DNA of 64,000 nt, taken from positions 5,208,001 through 5,272,000 of the forward strand of contig CBDEUV010000002.1 of the NCBI GenBank assembly GCA_965243385.1, given 5' to 3'. The first letter of the stretch is position 1, and every line of letters starts with the position of its first letter. Positions 44,270-51,794 of this stretch are shown in pieces. This stretch comes from JANSYA01 sp965243385 (GTDB taxonomy: Bacteria > Spirochaetota > Leptospiria > Leptospirales > Leptonemataceae). The notes under the pieces are model-generated. The model was not told the DNA's origin. It saw only the letters and a list, made by a program, of their open reading frames with translations, and ran no database searches. The translations under genes and the position numbers were made by a program.

Positions 44270-45586
44270 TCAGCGCTGTGGACTGGCCGTGTCCGCGTCC
44301 TCGTTCACCGCGTACAAATCGATCGCCTGAGTCTTGCCTTTCAGCGCTGCGGATCCCAGTGGAACGCAGCGAGCCTGATGTTCCGGCGAGAGCTGCGCGA
44401 AGAAGTTTCCGGAGATCAAAAGCGCCTGATCACGCTGACCGCACAGACCCTCGATACGCGCGGCAGTGTTGACGCTGTCGCCGATCACCGAATAATTCTT
44501 GCGATCTTTACTGCCGATCGACCCCTGCAGCACCGGTCCGAAGTGCAGGCCGATCCCGTTTTCGAGCGGAGGCAGGCCACGTTTCGCGCGGCGTCGGTTC
44601 AATTCGCGTAGCGCAGCGCGCATTCCCAGTGCGGCGCGCAAAGCGTGGTCACAGGGGCGATTCAGCTGGATCAGTCCGCCGAAGTAGGCCATGATCGCGT
44701 CCCCGATAAATTTATCGATGGTTCCGTTTTCGCGGGTGATCGAATCGCCCATCGCATCGAAGTACTCGTTGAGCTGCTGCACGATTTCCCGCGGTGGCTG
44801 ATTTTCACTGAGGCCCGTAAAGCCGCGAATATCGCAAAACAGCAAGGCCACGTCGCGCGTTTCTCCGGTCGTTCCCGCGCGTTCGGCGACGATGCGATCT
44901 TTGACTTCGTCGGAAACGTACTGTCCGAAGAGGCTCGCGATCGAGGACTTTTCGCGCTCTTCGTTCAGGATGCGGGTCAAAAGCCGCCGTGCGGTTCTGG
45001 CGATTGTGCCGACGAAGATGCCGCCGAAAAACAGCATCAGCGCTTTGAACCAGTAGATGGGGGTTTGCGTCAGGTCCTGGACCAGCAGCGGGTCAGACGC
45101 CTGGATTTGCCCGAGATGCTGCGCCCCCAGGGCATGGGCGAGCATGTACTCCGCCCCGGCCAGAGCACCGGCGATCGTCGACAGGCGCGCGTCGAAGGCG
45201 AAACCGCTGATGATCACCGTACAGAAAAACAAATACGACGGCGGGCCGGTGATATAGGTCGCGGTGCCGGACGGCAGCATGAAGTACGCCAGAACGTAGA
45301 CCACGGCCGGCAACGAGGTGAAGCCCAGCATTACGACGTAGGTTCCCGCTCCGCGCACCAGGTCGCGTCGCGCGAGCAGATGCACGAGGCCCGAATACGC
45401 CGCGCAAATCAGCGCCCAGATGAGCGGAACTTCCATGCGTTCCACCATCCCGGAGTAGCTCATGGTCGCCAGGCCCGCCGCGCACAACAACCCCAGCGCG
45501 CAGGCCCACAGGCTGCCGCGGCGTAGAGTCGCGTTTACTTCGCTTTGCAGCAGTTGTCGATAGGCTGAGAATTCGATGGTTTGCAT
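44270..45586 (-). CDS. Membrane-bound class III adenylate/guanylate cyclase
   Basis: 438 residues from ATG 45586. Six hydrophobic helices (residues about 20-210, MASE-like) precede the linker SIASLFGQYVSDEVKDRIVAE and a cyclase domain: ALLFCDIRGFTGLSE, IDKFIGDAIMAYFGG (both metal aspartates), GIGLHFGPVLQGSIGSKDRKNYSVIGDSVNTAARIEGL. It differs from the first cyclase at 2592 in lacking a large periplasmic sensor. It should make cyclic nucleotide on the inner face of the membrane. The gene has its own upstream region. Confidence 0.92.
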   Translation of the reverse strand: MQTIEFSAYRQLLQSEVNATLRRGSLWACALGLLCAAGLATMSYSGMVERMEVPLIWALICAAYSGLVHLLARRDLVRGAGTYVVMLGFTSLPAVVYVLAYFMLPSGTATYITGPPSYLFFCTVIISGFAFDARLSTIAGALAGAEYMLAHALGAQHLGQIQASDPLLVQDLTQTPIYWFKALMLFFGGIFVGTIARTARRLLTRILNEEREKSSIASLFGQYVSDEVKDRIVAERAGTTGETRDVALLFCDIRGFTGLSENQPPREIVQQLNEYFDAMGDSITRENGTIDKFIGDAIMAYFGGLIQLNRPCDHALRAALGMRAALRELNRRRAKRGLPPLENGIGLHFGPVLQGSIGSKDRKNYSVIGDSVNTAARIEGLCGQRDQALLISGNFFAQLSPEHQARCVPLGSAALKGKTQAIDLYAVNEDADTASPQR

Positions 45587-45743
45587 GGGCGGATGATGAC
45601 GGCCGGTGCGCGCCGGCTGCCCGCGTTTTATACGCGAGCGACGAGCTTCCTGTCAAGACGATCCAGAGAAAACGCTTAACCATTTTTTTAATTGTTTTGT
45701 AGCCGGAGGATCTTAGTCTGGCGCGCTCAAAGGAGAACGCGTT

Positions 45744-46280
45744 ATGAAAATTCTGCGAATCGCCGGAATCGCTGTGGGCGGACTACTGGCGCTTTTGATT
45801 GTTGTATCATTTTTTATGCCCGGCAGAACGAATACCCGGGTTGAGCTGGTAATCGACGCTCCGCCGGAGCGAATTTATCCGTTGCTGGCGCGGCTGCAGG
45901 CATGGCCGGAATGGACCGCCTGGGGGCCGGAAGAGATTCCCGATATTCAGTATCGATTCGAAGGACCGGAGGAGGGCGTTGGCGCTGTTATGCACTGGGA
46001 CAGCGCGCAGACCAACGGCACGCTGACCATCGAAAGCGCCGAAGCGAATCGCAGCGTGGGCTACTCCATCACAATGGAAAACGGAAACGGCGCGGCCGAC
46101 GGCGGCTTTACCCTCGAACCGCTTGAGGCCGGCGGCACACGGGTCATCTGGCGTGATTCGTCTCTGATCAAAGGGCCGCCGGTGCTCAATCGGCTGATGA
46201 CGCCGCTGCTGGAAAGCATGATGGACGACGCCGCGGCGAAAGGTCTGCAGGGCATTCAGGCCCGGTTAAGCGACGGTTGA
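45744..46280 (+). CDS. SRPBCC-superfamily protein with N-terminal membrane anchor
   Basis: 178 residues from ATG 45744 with AAAGGAGAA upstream. One membrane helix (IAGIAVGGLLALLIVVSFFM) is followed by a START/polyketide-cyclase-like domain: VELVIDAPPERIYPLLARLQAWPEWTAWGPEE, GVGAVMHWDS and VIWRDSSLIKGPPVLNRLM. Such domains bind hydrophobic ligands. The anchored form is common and its ligand is unknown. Confidence 0.85.
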   Translation: MKILRIAGIAVGGLLALLIVVSFFMPGRTNTRVELVIDAPPERIYPLLARLQAWPEWTAWGPEEIPDIQYRFEGPEEGVGAVMHWDSAQTNGTLTIESAEANRSVGYSITMENGNGAADGGFTLEPLEAGGTRVIWRDSSLIKGPPVLNRLMTPLLESMMDDAAAKGLQGIQARLSDG

Positions 46281-46320
46281 CGCGACGCGACGCGTCCGAA
46301 GCACCGCGCCTGTTCGAATA

Positions 46321-46890
46321 TCAACGCCGCAGGGCCGCGGGCACCGTAACCCACGAGATCCGGTATTCGTCGAATTCGTCGCCGCGGGCGACGGCCCGGT
46401 CGAGGGTCACAGTCGGCAGGCGAACGCCGGTTCGGGCGATCAACGCGGAGATCAAACCGTGCTGCAGCGCCGAATTGAAGGTCTGAGTGCGGCGCATGAT
46501 GATCTGCTCATCGCTGTGCTCCAGAATTTCCCAGCCGCGCTTATGCGGATCGTCGATCATGGTTTCAGCGGCGTGTTTGAGCGCGTTCAAAACGGACAGA
46601 GGGGTGGGATGCTCTCCTGCCGCTCCGCTGCTTTCGATCAGCGTATAAACCCGCTCGCCGATCTTCTGTCCGGCCAGCTTCAAATTGGCCGGCCCCAGAT
46701 TCTCCTGAATCCAGCGACACATGGCATTGTAGAGTTCCATGGGCACCCATGCGGTCGGCTCTCGAAGATCATAGGCCTTCGTCATTTCGAAAAGAGGCGC
46801 CGCAATCGTTTCGCGTGAAGATTCGTAGTTCTGCAGTAACTCTGAAATAAAACCGGCGTGGATGCGGACGCCTTCCGTGGATTCATTCAT
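46321..46890 (-). CDS. Hypothetical protein, possible ligand-binding sensor domain
   Basis: 189 residues from ATG 46890. The fold is mixed helical and beta (HAGFISELLQNYESSRETIAAPLF, ELYNAMCRWIQENLGPANLKLAGQKIGERVYTL, LNALKHAAETM, GWEILEHSDEQIIMRRTQTFNS). The layout of a helical N-part with a Cys/Trp and a beta C-part recalls heme-NO-binding or V4R-type sensors, but no diagnostic residue is seen. Upstream (46955-46992) is strikingly AT-rich and probably its promoter. Confidence 0.6.
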   Translation of the reverse strand: MNESTEGVRIHAGFISELLQNYESSRETIAAPLFEMTKAYDLREPTAWVPMELYNAMCRWIQENLGPANLKLAGQKIGERVYTLIESSGAAGEHPTPLSVLNALKHAAETMIDDPHKRGWEILEHSDEQIIMRRTQTFNSALQHGLISALIARTGVRLPTVTLDRAVARGDEFDEYRISWVTVPAALRR

Positions 46891-47030
46891 GATTGGCCTT
46901 CTCAGTCTCGTTTGCTTGGATGAGACGAAAGGCCCGGTCAAAAGAAAATAGATTTGGCGATTGCTAACGAATATTTATAAATATAAATAAGTCAGGCTCG
47001 GCCGATGGCCCTGGTTTGTGCGCGCGGCCG

Positions 47031-47190
47031 TCAGCGTCCACTGTAGCCAATAACGTCCATAAAGGCGCTGACCTCATAGGCGCTCCTGCGCCGCAAGGTC
47101 AGCGCCCACCATATCCGATGACATCCATAAAGGCGCTGACCCACTGGGTCAGCGTCCACTGTAGCCAATAACGTCCATAAAGGCGCTGAC
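47031..47190 (-). repeat. Triplicated 3' end of the radical SAM gene
   Basis: Three 42-base copies coding VSAFMDVIGYSGR plus TGA: copy A in the gene (47149-47190), copy B (47099-47140) and copy C (47031-47072). A and C are identical; B differs at six synonymous codons and one Ser to Gly. Each copy is bounded by GTCAGCG/CGCTGAC inverted ends. The A-B spacer is 8 bases (47141-47148) and the B-C spacer is 26 bases (47073-47098), the latter a hairpin GGCGC-AGGA-GCGCC on the gene strand. Confidence 0.92.
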
Positions 47191-48468
47191 GGAGAAAACG
47201 GCTTTGCCGGGGCCGGGTTCGCCGTAGCCGGGGGGCACGGGGAGTTTGTATTTTTCGAAGGTGGCCTTCCAGACCGTGAGCAGTTCAAGAAAGTACTTTA
47301 AGGGCGGCATGGTCTGTTCCGCTTCGGAGGCCAGAGTCGTAAACGGTTCCGGACACCAGGTCGTAAAACGCGGGACGACGCCGTGGCTCATGAAATAGTC
47401 CAGGCCTTCCCCGGTCGACGCCACCGCTTCTTCGACCGTCGCGAACCCATGGGGCCGCGAAAGCTCGACGCCCCCGACGAAATTCGGGATCACCCGCGAG
47501 GGCCCGAAGATCTCGGCCGATTCGACGATGCGCCGCACCCAGGTATCGCGCCCGATCCAGGCGGTCTTGCCCGGACACAAAACCTTAAACAGCTCGGGAT
47601 CCCAGACTTCATAGTTGGGATGATAGATCTGAATGCCGACATCCTTAAAGCGAACGAGTTCCTCTTTCTCCCAGGCCTGCACGACCATCTTGCCCATCCA
47701 GCGGCCGGGGAAGCGTTTCTCAATGCCTTCGGCGTACTGGAAATAAAAATCGGTTTCGGACATTCCGCGCAGCTGGGTCAGCACCGAACCTCCGGTGATC
47801 GTATAGACCTGCGCGGTCTGGTCCTCCTGGTCGATCCACTCCAGCACTTCTAAGATTTCTTCTAACGATTTTACGCCGGTGTACGGACGCTCTTGCTGTT
47901 TTTGCTGGCGATAGTTGTGGTTGATATCGCAGAAGGCGCACTCTTCGGTTTTGCCGAAGTACTGGCAGTTGCGAAACACGGTCAGATAGATCAGATAGCC
48001 CCATTCGATGACCGGCGCGATTTCGCCGGGGCTCTTGCCTTTTTTCGTGCGGTGTCCGTAGAAGGCCGGCACCGGCGGAAATTCCACGGCACCCAGATCG
48101 GTCGAACCCAGATAGAGCGTCGGTCCGCCGCCGTTCGGACCGGCCGCTACGCGGTACGGCGATTCCGGATTCACCCGCACCGAGACGATGGTCGGCAGGA
48201 TGTTAAAATGACCGCCGCTGATTCGAATCTCTTCAGGGATGCGAAAGCGGATCTGCTGATCCTGCTGGTCGAGCGGAACGTGATCGAAGGTAAATATGAA
48301 ATAGTCTTTCTGTTTGAAATCGACGCCGCTCAGAGTTCCGGCGTCGAAGTTGAGCCCCAGGCGCAGAATGTCCTGCTTTAAGATGGCCTCGAAGGGAATG
48401 GAGCGGTAGGCTTGTTCGAAGCCTTCCAGGTCGTCAATGGTCGTCGTATCGAGAACTGTCGCACTCAT
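47149..48468 (-). CDS. Radical SAM protein with an atypical cysteine motif
   Basis: 439 residues from ATG 48468; a TTG at 48480 is an alternative. After a 150-residue N-domain comes RNCQYFGKTEECAFCDI, placing cysteines at 168, 177 and 180 (Cx8Cx2C instead of Cx3Cx2C). It is followed by a glycine-rich ITGGSVLTQLRG, matching the GGE/SAM region of radical SAM barrels. Near the end CPEPFTTLASEAEQTMPPLKYFLEL is conserved-looking. A 5'-deoxyadenosyl-radical reaction on an unknown substrate is expected. The C-terminus KAVFSVSAFMDVIGYSGR is repeated twice more downstream of the stop. Confidence 0.8.
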   Translation of the reverse strand: MSATVLDTTTIDDLEGFEQAYRSIPFEAILKQDILRLGLNFDAGTLSGVDFKQKDYFIFTFDHVPLDQQDQQIRFRIPEEIRISGGHFNILPTIVSVRVNPESPYRVAAGPNGGGPTLYLGSTDLGAVEFPPVPAFYGHRTKKGKSPGEIAPVIEWGYLIYLTVFRNCQYFGKTEECAFCDINHNYRQQKQQERPYTGVKSLEEILEVLEWIDQEDQTAQVYTITGGSVLTQLRGMSETDFYFQYAEGIEKRFPGRWMGKMVVQAWEKEELVRFKDVGIQIYHPNYEVWDPELFKVLCPGKTAWIGRDTWVRRIVESAEIFGPSRVIPNFVGGVELSRPHGFATVEEAVASTGEGLDYFMSHGVVPRFTTWCPEPFTTLASEAEQTMPPLKYFLELLTVWKATFEKYKLPVPPGYGEPGPGKAVFSVSAFMDVIGYSGR

Positions 48469-48691
48469 AGTCTCTGCCAATGTACTGAAGCGAACCAGGT
48501 TTTACAGTCAAAAACGAGGGCGTCCCCGGGGCTTCGCGTGGTTGGACGGCTGCCTTCCTGGGACTGCCGTCTGAAGGCGGCCCGGCCCGTTTCGGCCGCC
48601 GTCGTTGGCGGCGCGGTGTTTGGGGGCCGGAGTCCCTTCCGCCCGGATTTGCCTGGACAGAGGAGGGGAAGGCCGGCAGGCTGCCCCGGTA

Positions 48692-49441
48692 ATGAAGCTG
48701 GTGCGTCGACTCATCCAATTCCCCGCTCCCTTTTTAAGTGTATTTCCGCCGGTCTGGCTGGCCGTCTTCGTCGTACTGGTCGGCGCGGATCTGTATACCA
48801 AGAAGCTGGCCACCGACAGCCTGACCTTTCATCTGGGTCCCCATCAGTACTGGCTGATCAACGACCCGGTGAACAGCGACGCCCTGCGCGACGGCAGTCC
48901 GCAGGTGAATGTGCTGGGCGAAGAGGGCAAGTTCGTGAAGTTCCGCCTGGTCTTCAACGATCGCTTCGTTTTCGGCCTCGGCCCTTCCGCGCCGGTGCTG
49001 GGCCTGGTCCTGACCATGCTCGCGACTTTCTTTTTGATTCTCTACCGGTGGCACAATCCCGGGCTGGGCTATTCGCTTGCCTGGCTGCTGGTCTTCTCGG
49101 GAGCCTTCGGCAATCTGATCGATAAATTTTTCATCAAGTCCCTGGCGACCAGAGAGTGGGTCTTTTCGCTTTCCCCGCAGCCTGGTTATGTTTCGGGGGT
49201 CGTGGACATGGTCGAGTGCATCTGGTTCGGCTGGGACGCGGTGCGCGATATCTTTCTATTGAATATTCTGTCCATGCCCAGCTGGCCGACCTTCAACCTG
49301 GCCGACAGTCTGATTGTTGTGGGCATAGTGTTATTATTGTTAAGCATGCGTGAGTTCGAGGTCCCCGGAGAAGACTCCGACGCCGCCGAAGACAAACAGT
49401 CCGGCAGCAGCGCCGCGACAACTGAAGCCGCGCCCCGCTGA
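48692..49441 (+). CDS. lspA: Lipoprotein signal peptidase II
   Basis: 249 residues from ATG 48692. LspA blocks are DLYTKKLA, FRLVFNDRFVFGLG (equivalent of the N-x-G-x-x-F/W region), VFSGAFGNLIDKFF (catalytic D144) and WPTFNLADSLIVVG (catalytic D205). Four hydrophobic helices are present. The protein is about 80 residues longer than most, through a longer first periplasmic loop (HLGPHQYWLIND onward), a loop of FGWDAVRD type and a Glu/Asp/Ala-rich tail. It removes signal peptides from lipidated prolipoproteins, several of which are encoded in this window. Confidence 0.93.
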   Translation: MKLVRRLIQFPAPFLSVFPPVWLAVFVVLVGADLYTKKLATDSLTFHLGPHQYWLINDPVNSDALRDGSPQVNVLGEEGKFVKFRLVFNDRFVFGLGPSAPVLGLVLTMLATFFLILYRWHNPGLGYSLAWLLVFSGAFGNLIDKFFIKSLATREWVFSLSPQPGYVSGVVDMVECIWFGWDAVRDIFLLNILSMPSWPTFNLADSLIVVGIVLLLLSMREFEVPGEDSDAAEDKQSGSSAATTEAAPR

Positions 49442-49456
49442 TCGGAACCGACCAAT

Positions 49457-50059
49457 ATGGAGAAGACCGAAGCCACAGATCAGGATACAAAGCGGGCGAA
49501 AGAGCGCGCGCTGATCGAACGCGTCAAGGCGGGAGACGGCGGCGCCTACATGGAGCTGGTCGGCGAGTATCGCATTCGCCTGTTTCGCAAGGCCAGCAGC
49601 CTGATCGGCGACCCTGAGGACGCCGAGGACGTGCTACAGGACGCCCTGCTGACGGCCTACAAGGCCCTGCCGCGCTTTCGGGGCGAAAGCGGAATCTACA
49701 CCTGGCTTTATCGCATCGTGGTGAACAAGTGTCGGGACTTCCTGCGCTCGCGAAAATCTGGTAAAAACGACAGCCTGGAGATCTACGAACCCATCCTTTC
49801 TGATGATCGCATCAGTGTGGAAAAAAATCATGAACTTTCCGACGACGCCGGTTATCTAATCGAGAAAATAAAGGGGCTGGATACCAAGTATCGCCAGATT
49901 CTCCTGTATCGCTATTACGACGATCTGTCTTACGAAGAGATCGCGAATCTGATCGAAGTCAATATCGGCACGGTGAAAAGCCGCCTGTTTAAGGCGCGCG
50001 AACTATTGAAACGCTCCATACTGCGAAACGGTCGCGGCGAAGATTATTTTGAAATCTAA
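49457..50059 (+). CDS. ECF RNA polymerase sigma factor
   Basis: 200 residues from ATG 49457. Region 2 reads LVGEYRIRLFRKASSLIGDPEDAEDVLQDALLTAYKALPRFRG and IYTWLYRIVVNKCRDFLR; region 4 reads LDTKYRQILLYRYYDDLSYEEIANLIEVNIGTVKSRLFKARELL. It is a full-length RpoE/SigW-type sigma factor. The next gene, 15 bp downstream, encodes a membrane protein that is likely its anti-sigma. Confidence 0.94.
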   Translation: MEKTEATDQDTKRAKERALIERVKAGDGGAYMELVGEYRIRLFRKASSLIGDPEDAEDVLQDALLTAYKALPRFRGESGIYTWLYRIVVNKCRDFLRSRKSGKNDSLEIYEPILSDDRISVEKNHELSDDAGYLIEKIKGLDTKYRQILLYRYYDDLSYEEIANLIEVNIGTVKSRLFKARELLKRSILRNGRGEDYFEI

Positions 50060-50074
50060 CAGAAGAAAGACACC

Positions 50075-51040
50075 ATGAGCGCGCCTGAAAAAAACAGCCC
50101 CGATTCGCGGGATTATATTCAGGATCCGGACCTGCCTCTGGATCAGGCCTCCGGTCTGACCGATGCGGATCGAACCACGGCGCAGCGCCAGCGTTATCTG
50201 GACCAGCAGCTGAAATCGGCAATGGCCGAAGTGCATACCCGGGTCGACAGTCGTCAGCCCGATGCGGACACCTTTATGCTGCGATTACAAAACAGCATCG
50301 AAGCCATCGATCGCGAAGCAGGAGCGGCTGCGCGAAAAAAGGCCGAAAGCGACGCGGGGGCTTATCTCGGTAAGATCGCCTGGCGTCGCCGGATGGACTG
50401 GCTGCGCGAACGTTTTGTTTTCAGCGAAAACCACGGTATGCGTATCGCCGCCGCGGCCGGCGTGGCCGTGATCGCCCTCGTGCCTCTGCTGCTCTCGCAG
50501 TCCGGGGCTTCGAATCAAGTGGCGAATCTGAACGGCGCTCTGGAATCCGCCGCTCCGGCTTATGACGGCGTCGAACTGACGGACGGAGCCGGAGCCTCGC
50601 CGGCCGCGGATGAAGCCGGGCTGGCGGCCGTCGTGGCGCAAGAAGAGTCGCAGGAATTCGGCGATCGCGACGAAGCCGGAGTCACGGGCGGACCGCGCCT
50701 GGCCACGGCTCCAGGCCCGGTACTTGCCGATGCACCGCCCGATATTCCCGAGGAGCTTTTGCCCGCGGGGGAATATACGGGCGAAGTCGTAGCTTCGCGC
50801 GCCGCTGCGAAAATGGAAGCCGACGACGCCTCCGCTCAAAATGAAAAGGCGACGGCCGGCGCTCCGCCGCAACTGGACGCGACTGCTCTGCAGATTGAAA
50901 TTCTGTCCGGGCGGCTCAAGCAGGCGAAGACCGCCGACGAGAAACTCGTCATTCTACGCGGATTGCGCTCGTTGTACGTGAAAGCCGGCCAGCCCGGCAA
51001 AATTGCAGAAGTCGACCGCCAGATCAAGAGCCTCCAATAA
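50075..51040 (+). CDS. Probable membrane anti-sigma factor
   Basis: 321 residues from ATG 50075. A cytosolic helical part of about 125 residues (QRQRYLDQQLKSAMAEVHTRV) precedes one membrane helix (MRIAAAAGVAVIALVPLLL). The periplasmic part is alanine- and glutamate-rich and ends in a helical repeat-like tail (LKQAKTADEKLVILRGLRSLYVKAGQ). The layout and tight placement after an ECF sigma gene indicate a regulator of that sigma. The zinc-binding HxxxCxxC of ZAS anti-sigmas is not present. Confidence 0.72.
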   Translation: MSAPEKNSPDSRDYIQDPDLPLDQASGLTDADRTTAQRQRYLDQQLKSAMAEVHTRVDSRQPDADTFMLRLQNSIEAIDREAGAAARKKAESDAGAYLGKIAWRRRMDWLRERFVFSENHGMRIAAAAGVAVIALVPLLLSQSGASNQVANLNGALESAAPAYDGVELTDGAGASPAADEAGLAAVVAQEESQEFGDRDEAGVTGGPRLATAPGPVLADAPPDIPEELLPAGEYTGEVVASRAAAKMEADDASAQNEKATAGAPPQLDATALQIEILSGRLKQAKTADEKLVILRGLRSLYVKAGQPGKIAEVDRQIKSLQ

Positions 51041-51045
51041 ACACG

Positions 51046-51083
51046 GATTCCTGGAAGTCTGGCCCGAATCCCTGGAAGTCTGG
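51046..51083 (+). repeat. Short direct repeat after the anti-sigma gene
   Basis: GATTCCTGGAAGTCTGG (51046-51062) recurs as GAATCCCTGGAAGTCTGG (51066-51083) just after the stop at 51040. It is noncoding and its role is unknown. Confidence 0.6.
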
Positions 51084-51238
51084 AGTGCCTCTGAAGATCT
51101 CGGAGGCGCTTTACCAAATTGAATTGAGTTTGCCGACCGTCGGCCGGGCTTGTATTTTAGTACGAGGCGACGCCGGTAGCATCGTGTCCGAAGCGGAAAA
51201 TAATTGTAAGACCTGCCGGCTCCATCAGACCAAAGCAT

Positions 51239-51637
51239 ATGGCAGTAGATAAATTCGAACTCAGCGAAGCGGAGTGGCGGGAACGCCTCACCGATATGGA
51301 GTACCAGGTGCTCCGCGAAAAAGGCACCGAGCGGGCGTTTACGGGCCAGTACGCCGACACAAAAACCGACGGCGTATACAAATGCCGCGGCTGCGGCGCG
51401 GAGCTCTTCGATTCTTCGACGAAGTACAATTCCGGCAGCGGCTGGCCGAGCTTCTACGAAGCGATCGATCAGGAGCGCGTTAGACTGGAAGAAGATACGA
51501 GCCACGGAATGCGCCGGGTCGAGGTACTCTGCGCTCGTTGTGACGGGCATCTGGGGCACGTCTTCCCGGACGGTCCGGCGCCGACTGGTCAGCGTTATTG
51601 TATAAACTCAGCTTCGCTGGATTTAAAGGAACGCTGA
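51239..51637 (+). CDS. msrB: Peptide-methionine (R)-S-oxide reductase
   Basis: 132 residues from ATG 51239. MsrB landmarks are the zinc cysteines C49/C52 (YKCRGCGAEL) and C98/C101 (VLCARCDGHLGHVF), FNSGSGWPSFY-type text (YNSGSGWPSFYEA) and the catalytic C121 in GQRYCINSASLDL. It reduces methionine-R-sulfoxide in proteins in the cytosol using thioredoxin. There is no signal peptide. Its final 16 codons, QRYCINSASLDLKER and stop, occur twice more directly downstream. Confidence 0.95.
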   Translation: MAVDKFELSEAEWRERLTDMEYQVLREKGTERAFTGQYADTKTDGVYKCRGCGAELFDSSTKYNSGSGWPSFYEAIDQERVRLEEDTSHGMRRVEVLCARCDGHLGHVFPDGPAPTGQRYCINSASLDLKER

Positions 51638-51790
51638 CTCTGCGGCGCGTTGCGCCTTTCGAGTCAGCGTTACTGTATAAACTCAGCTTCGCTGGATTTG
51701 AAGGAACGCTGACTCTGCGGCGCGTTGCGCCTTTCGAGTCAACGCTATTGCATCAATTCGGCCTCCCTGGACTTGAGCGAGCGTTGACTC
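51589..51790 (+). repeat. Triplicated 3' end of msrB
   Basis: Three 48-base copies at exactly 75-bp period: 51590-51637 (in the gene), 51665-51712 and 51740-51787. Copy 2 differs at two synonymous sites. Copy 3 differs at 12 synonymous codons and one Lys to Ser. The two 27-base spacers (51638-51664 and 51713-51739) are identical and contain GGCGC-GTT-GCGCC within a GACTC/GAGTC outer stem. Copies 2 and 3 are enclosed by perfect 11-bp inverted repeats; in copy 3 the stem bases have changed on both sides. Confidence 0.95.
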
Positions 51791-51794
51791 TCCT

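Noticed and set aside
47031..47190. Integron attC sites
   Set aside because: Core GTTRRRY/RYYYAAC boxes are not consistently present, no cassette genes lie between the copies, and no integrase is seen.
51589..51790. The msrB repeats as a diversity-generating retroelement (template and variable repeat)
   Set aside because: No reverse transcriptase gene is present, and the differences lie at synonymous third positions rather than at adenines.
51635..51790. Readthrough or selenocysteine at the msrB UGA, as the repeat period is a multiple of three
   Set aside because: The active site already has cysteine C121, and the radical SAM array has the same design with spacers that break the frame.
51589..51790. 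CRISPR-like array
   Set aside because: Spacers are identical, repeats code for the gene end, there are only three units, and no cas gene is nearby.
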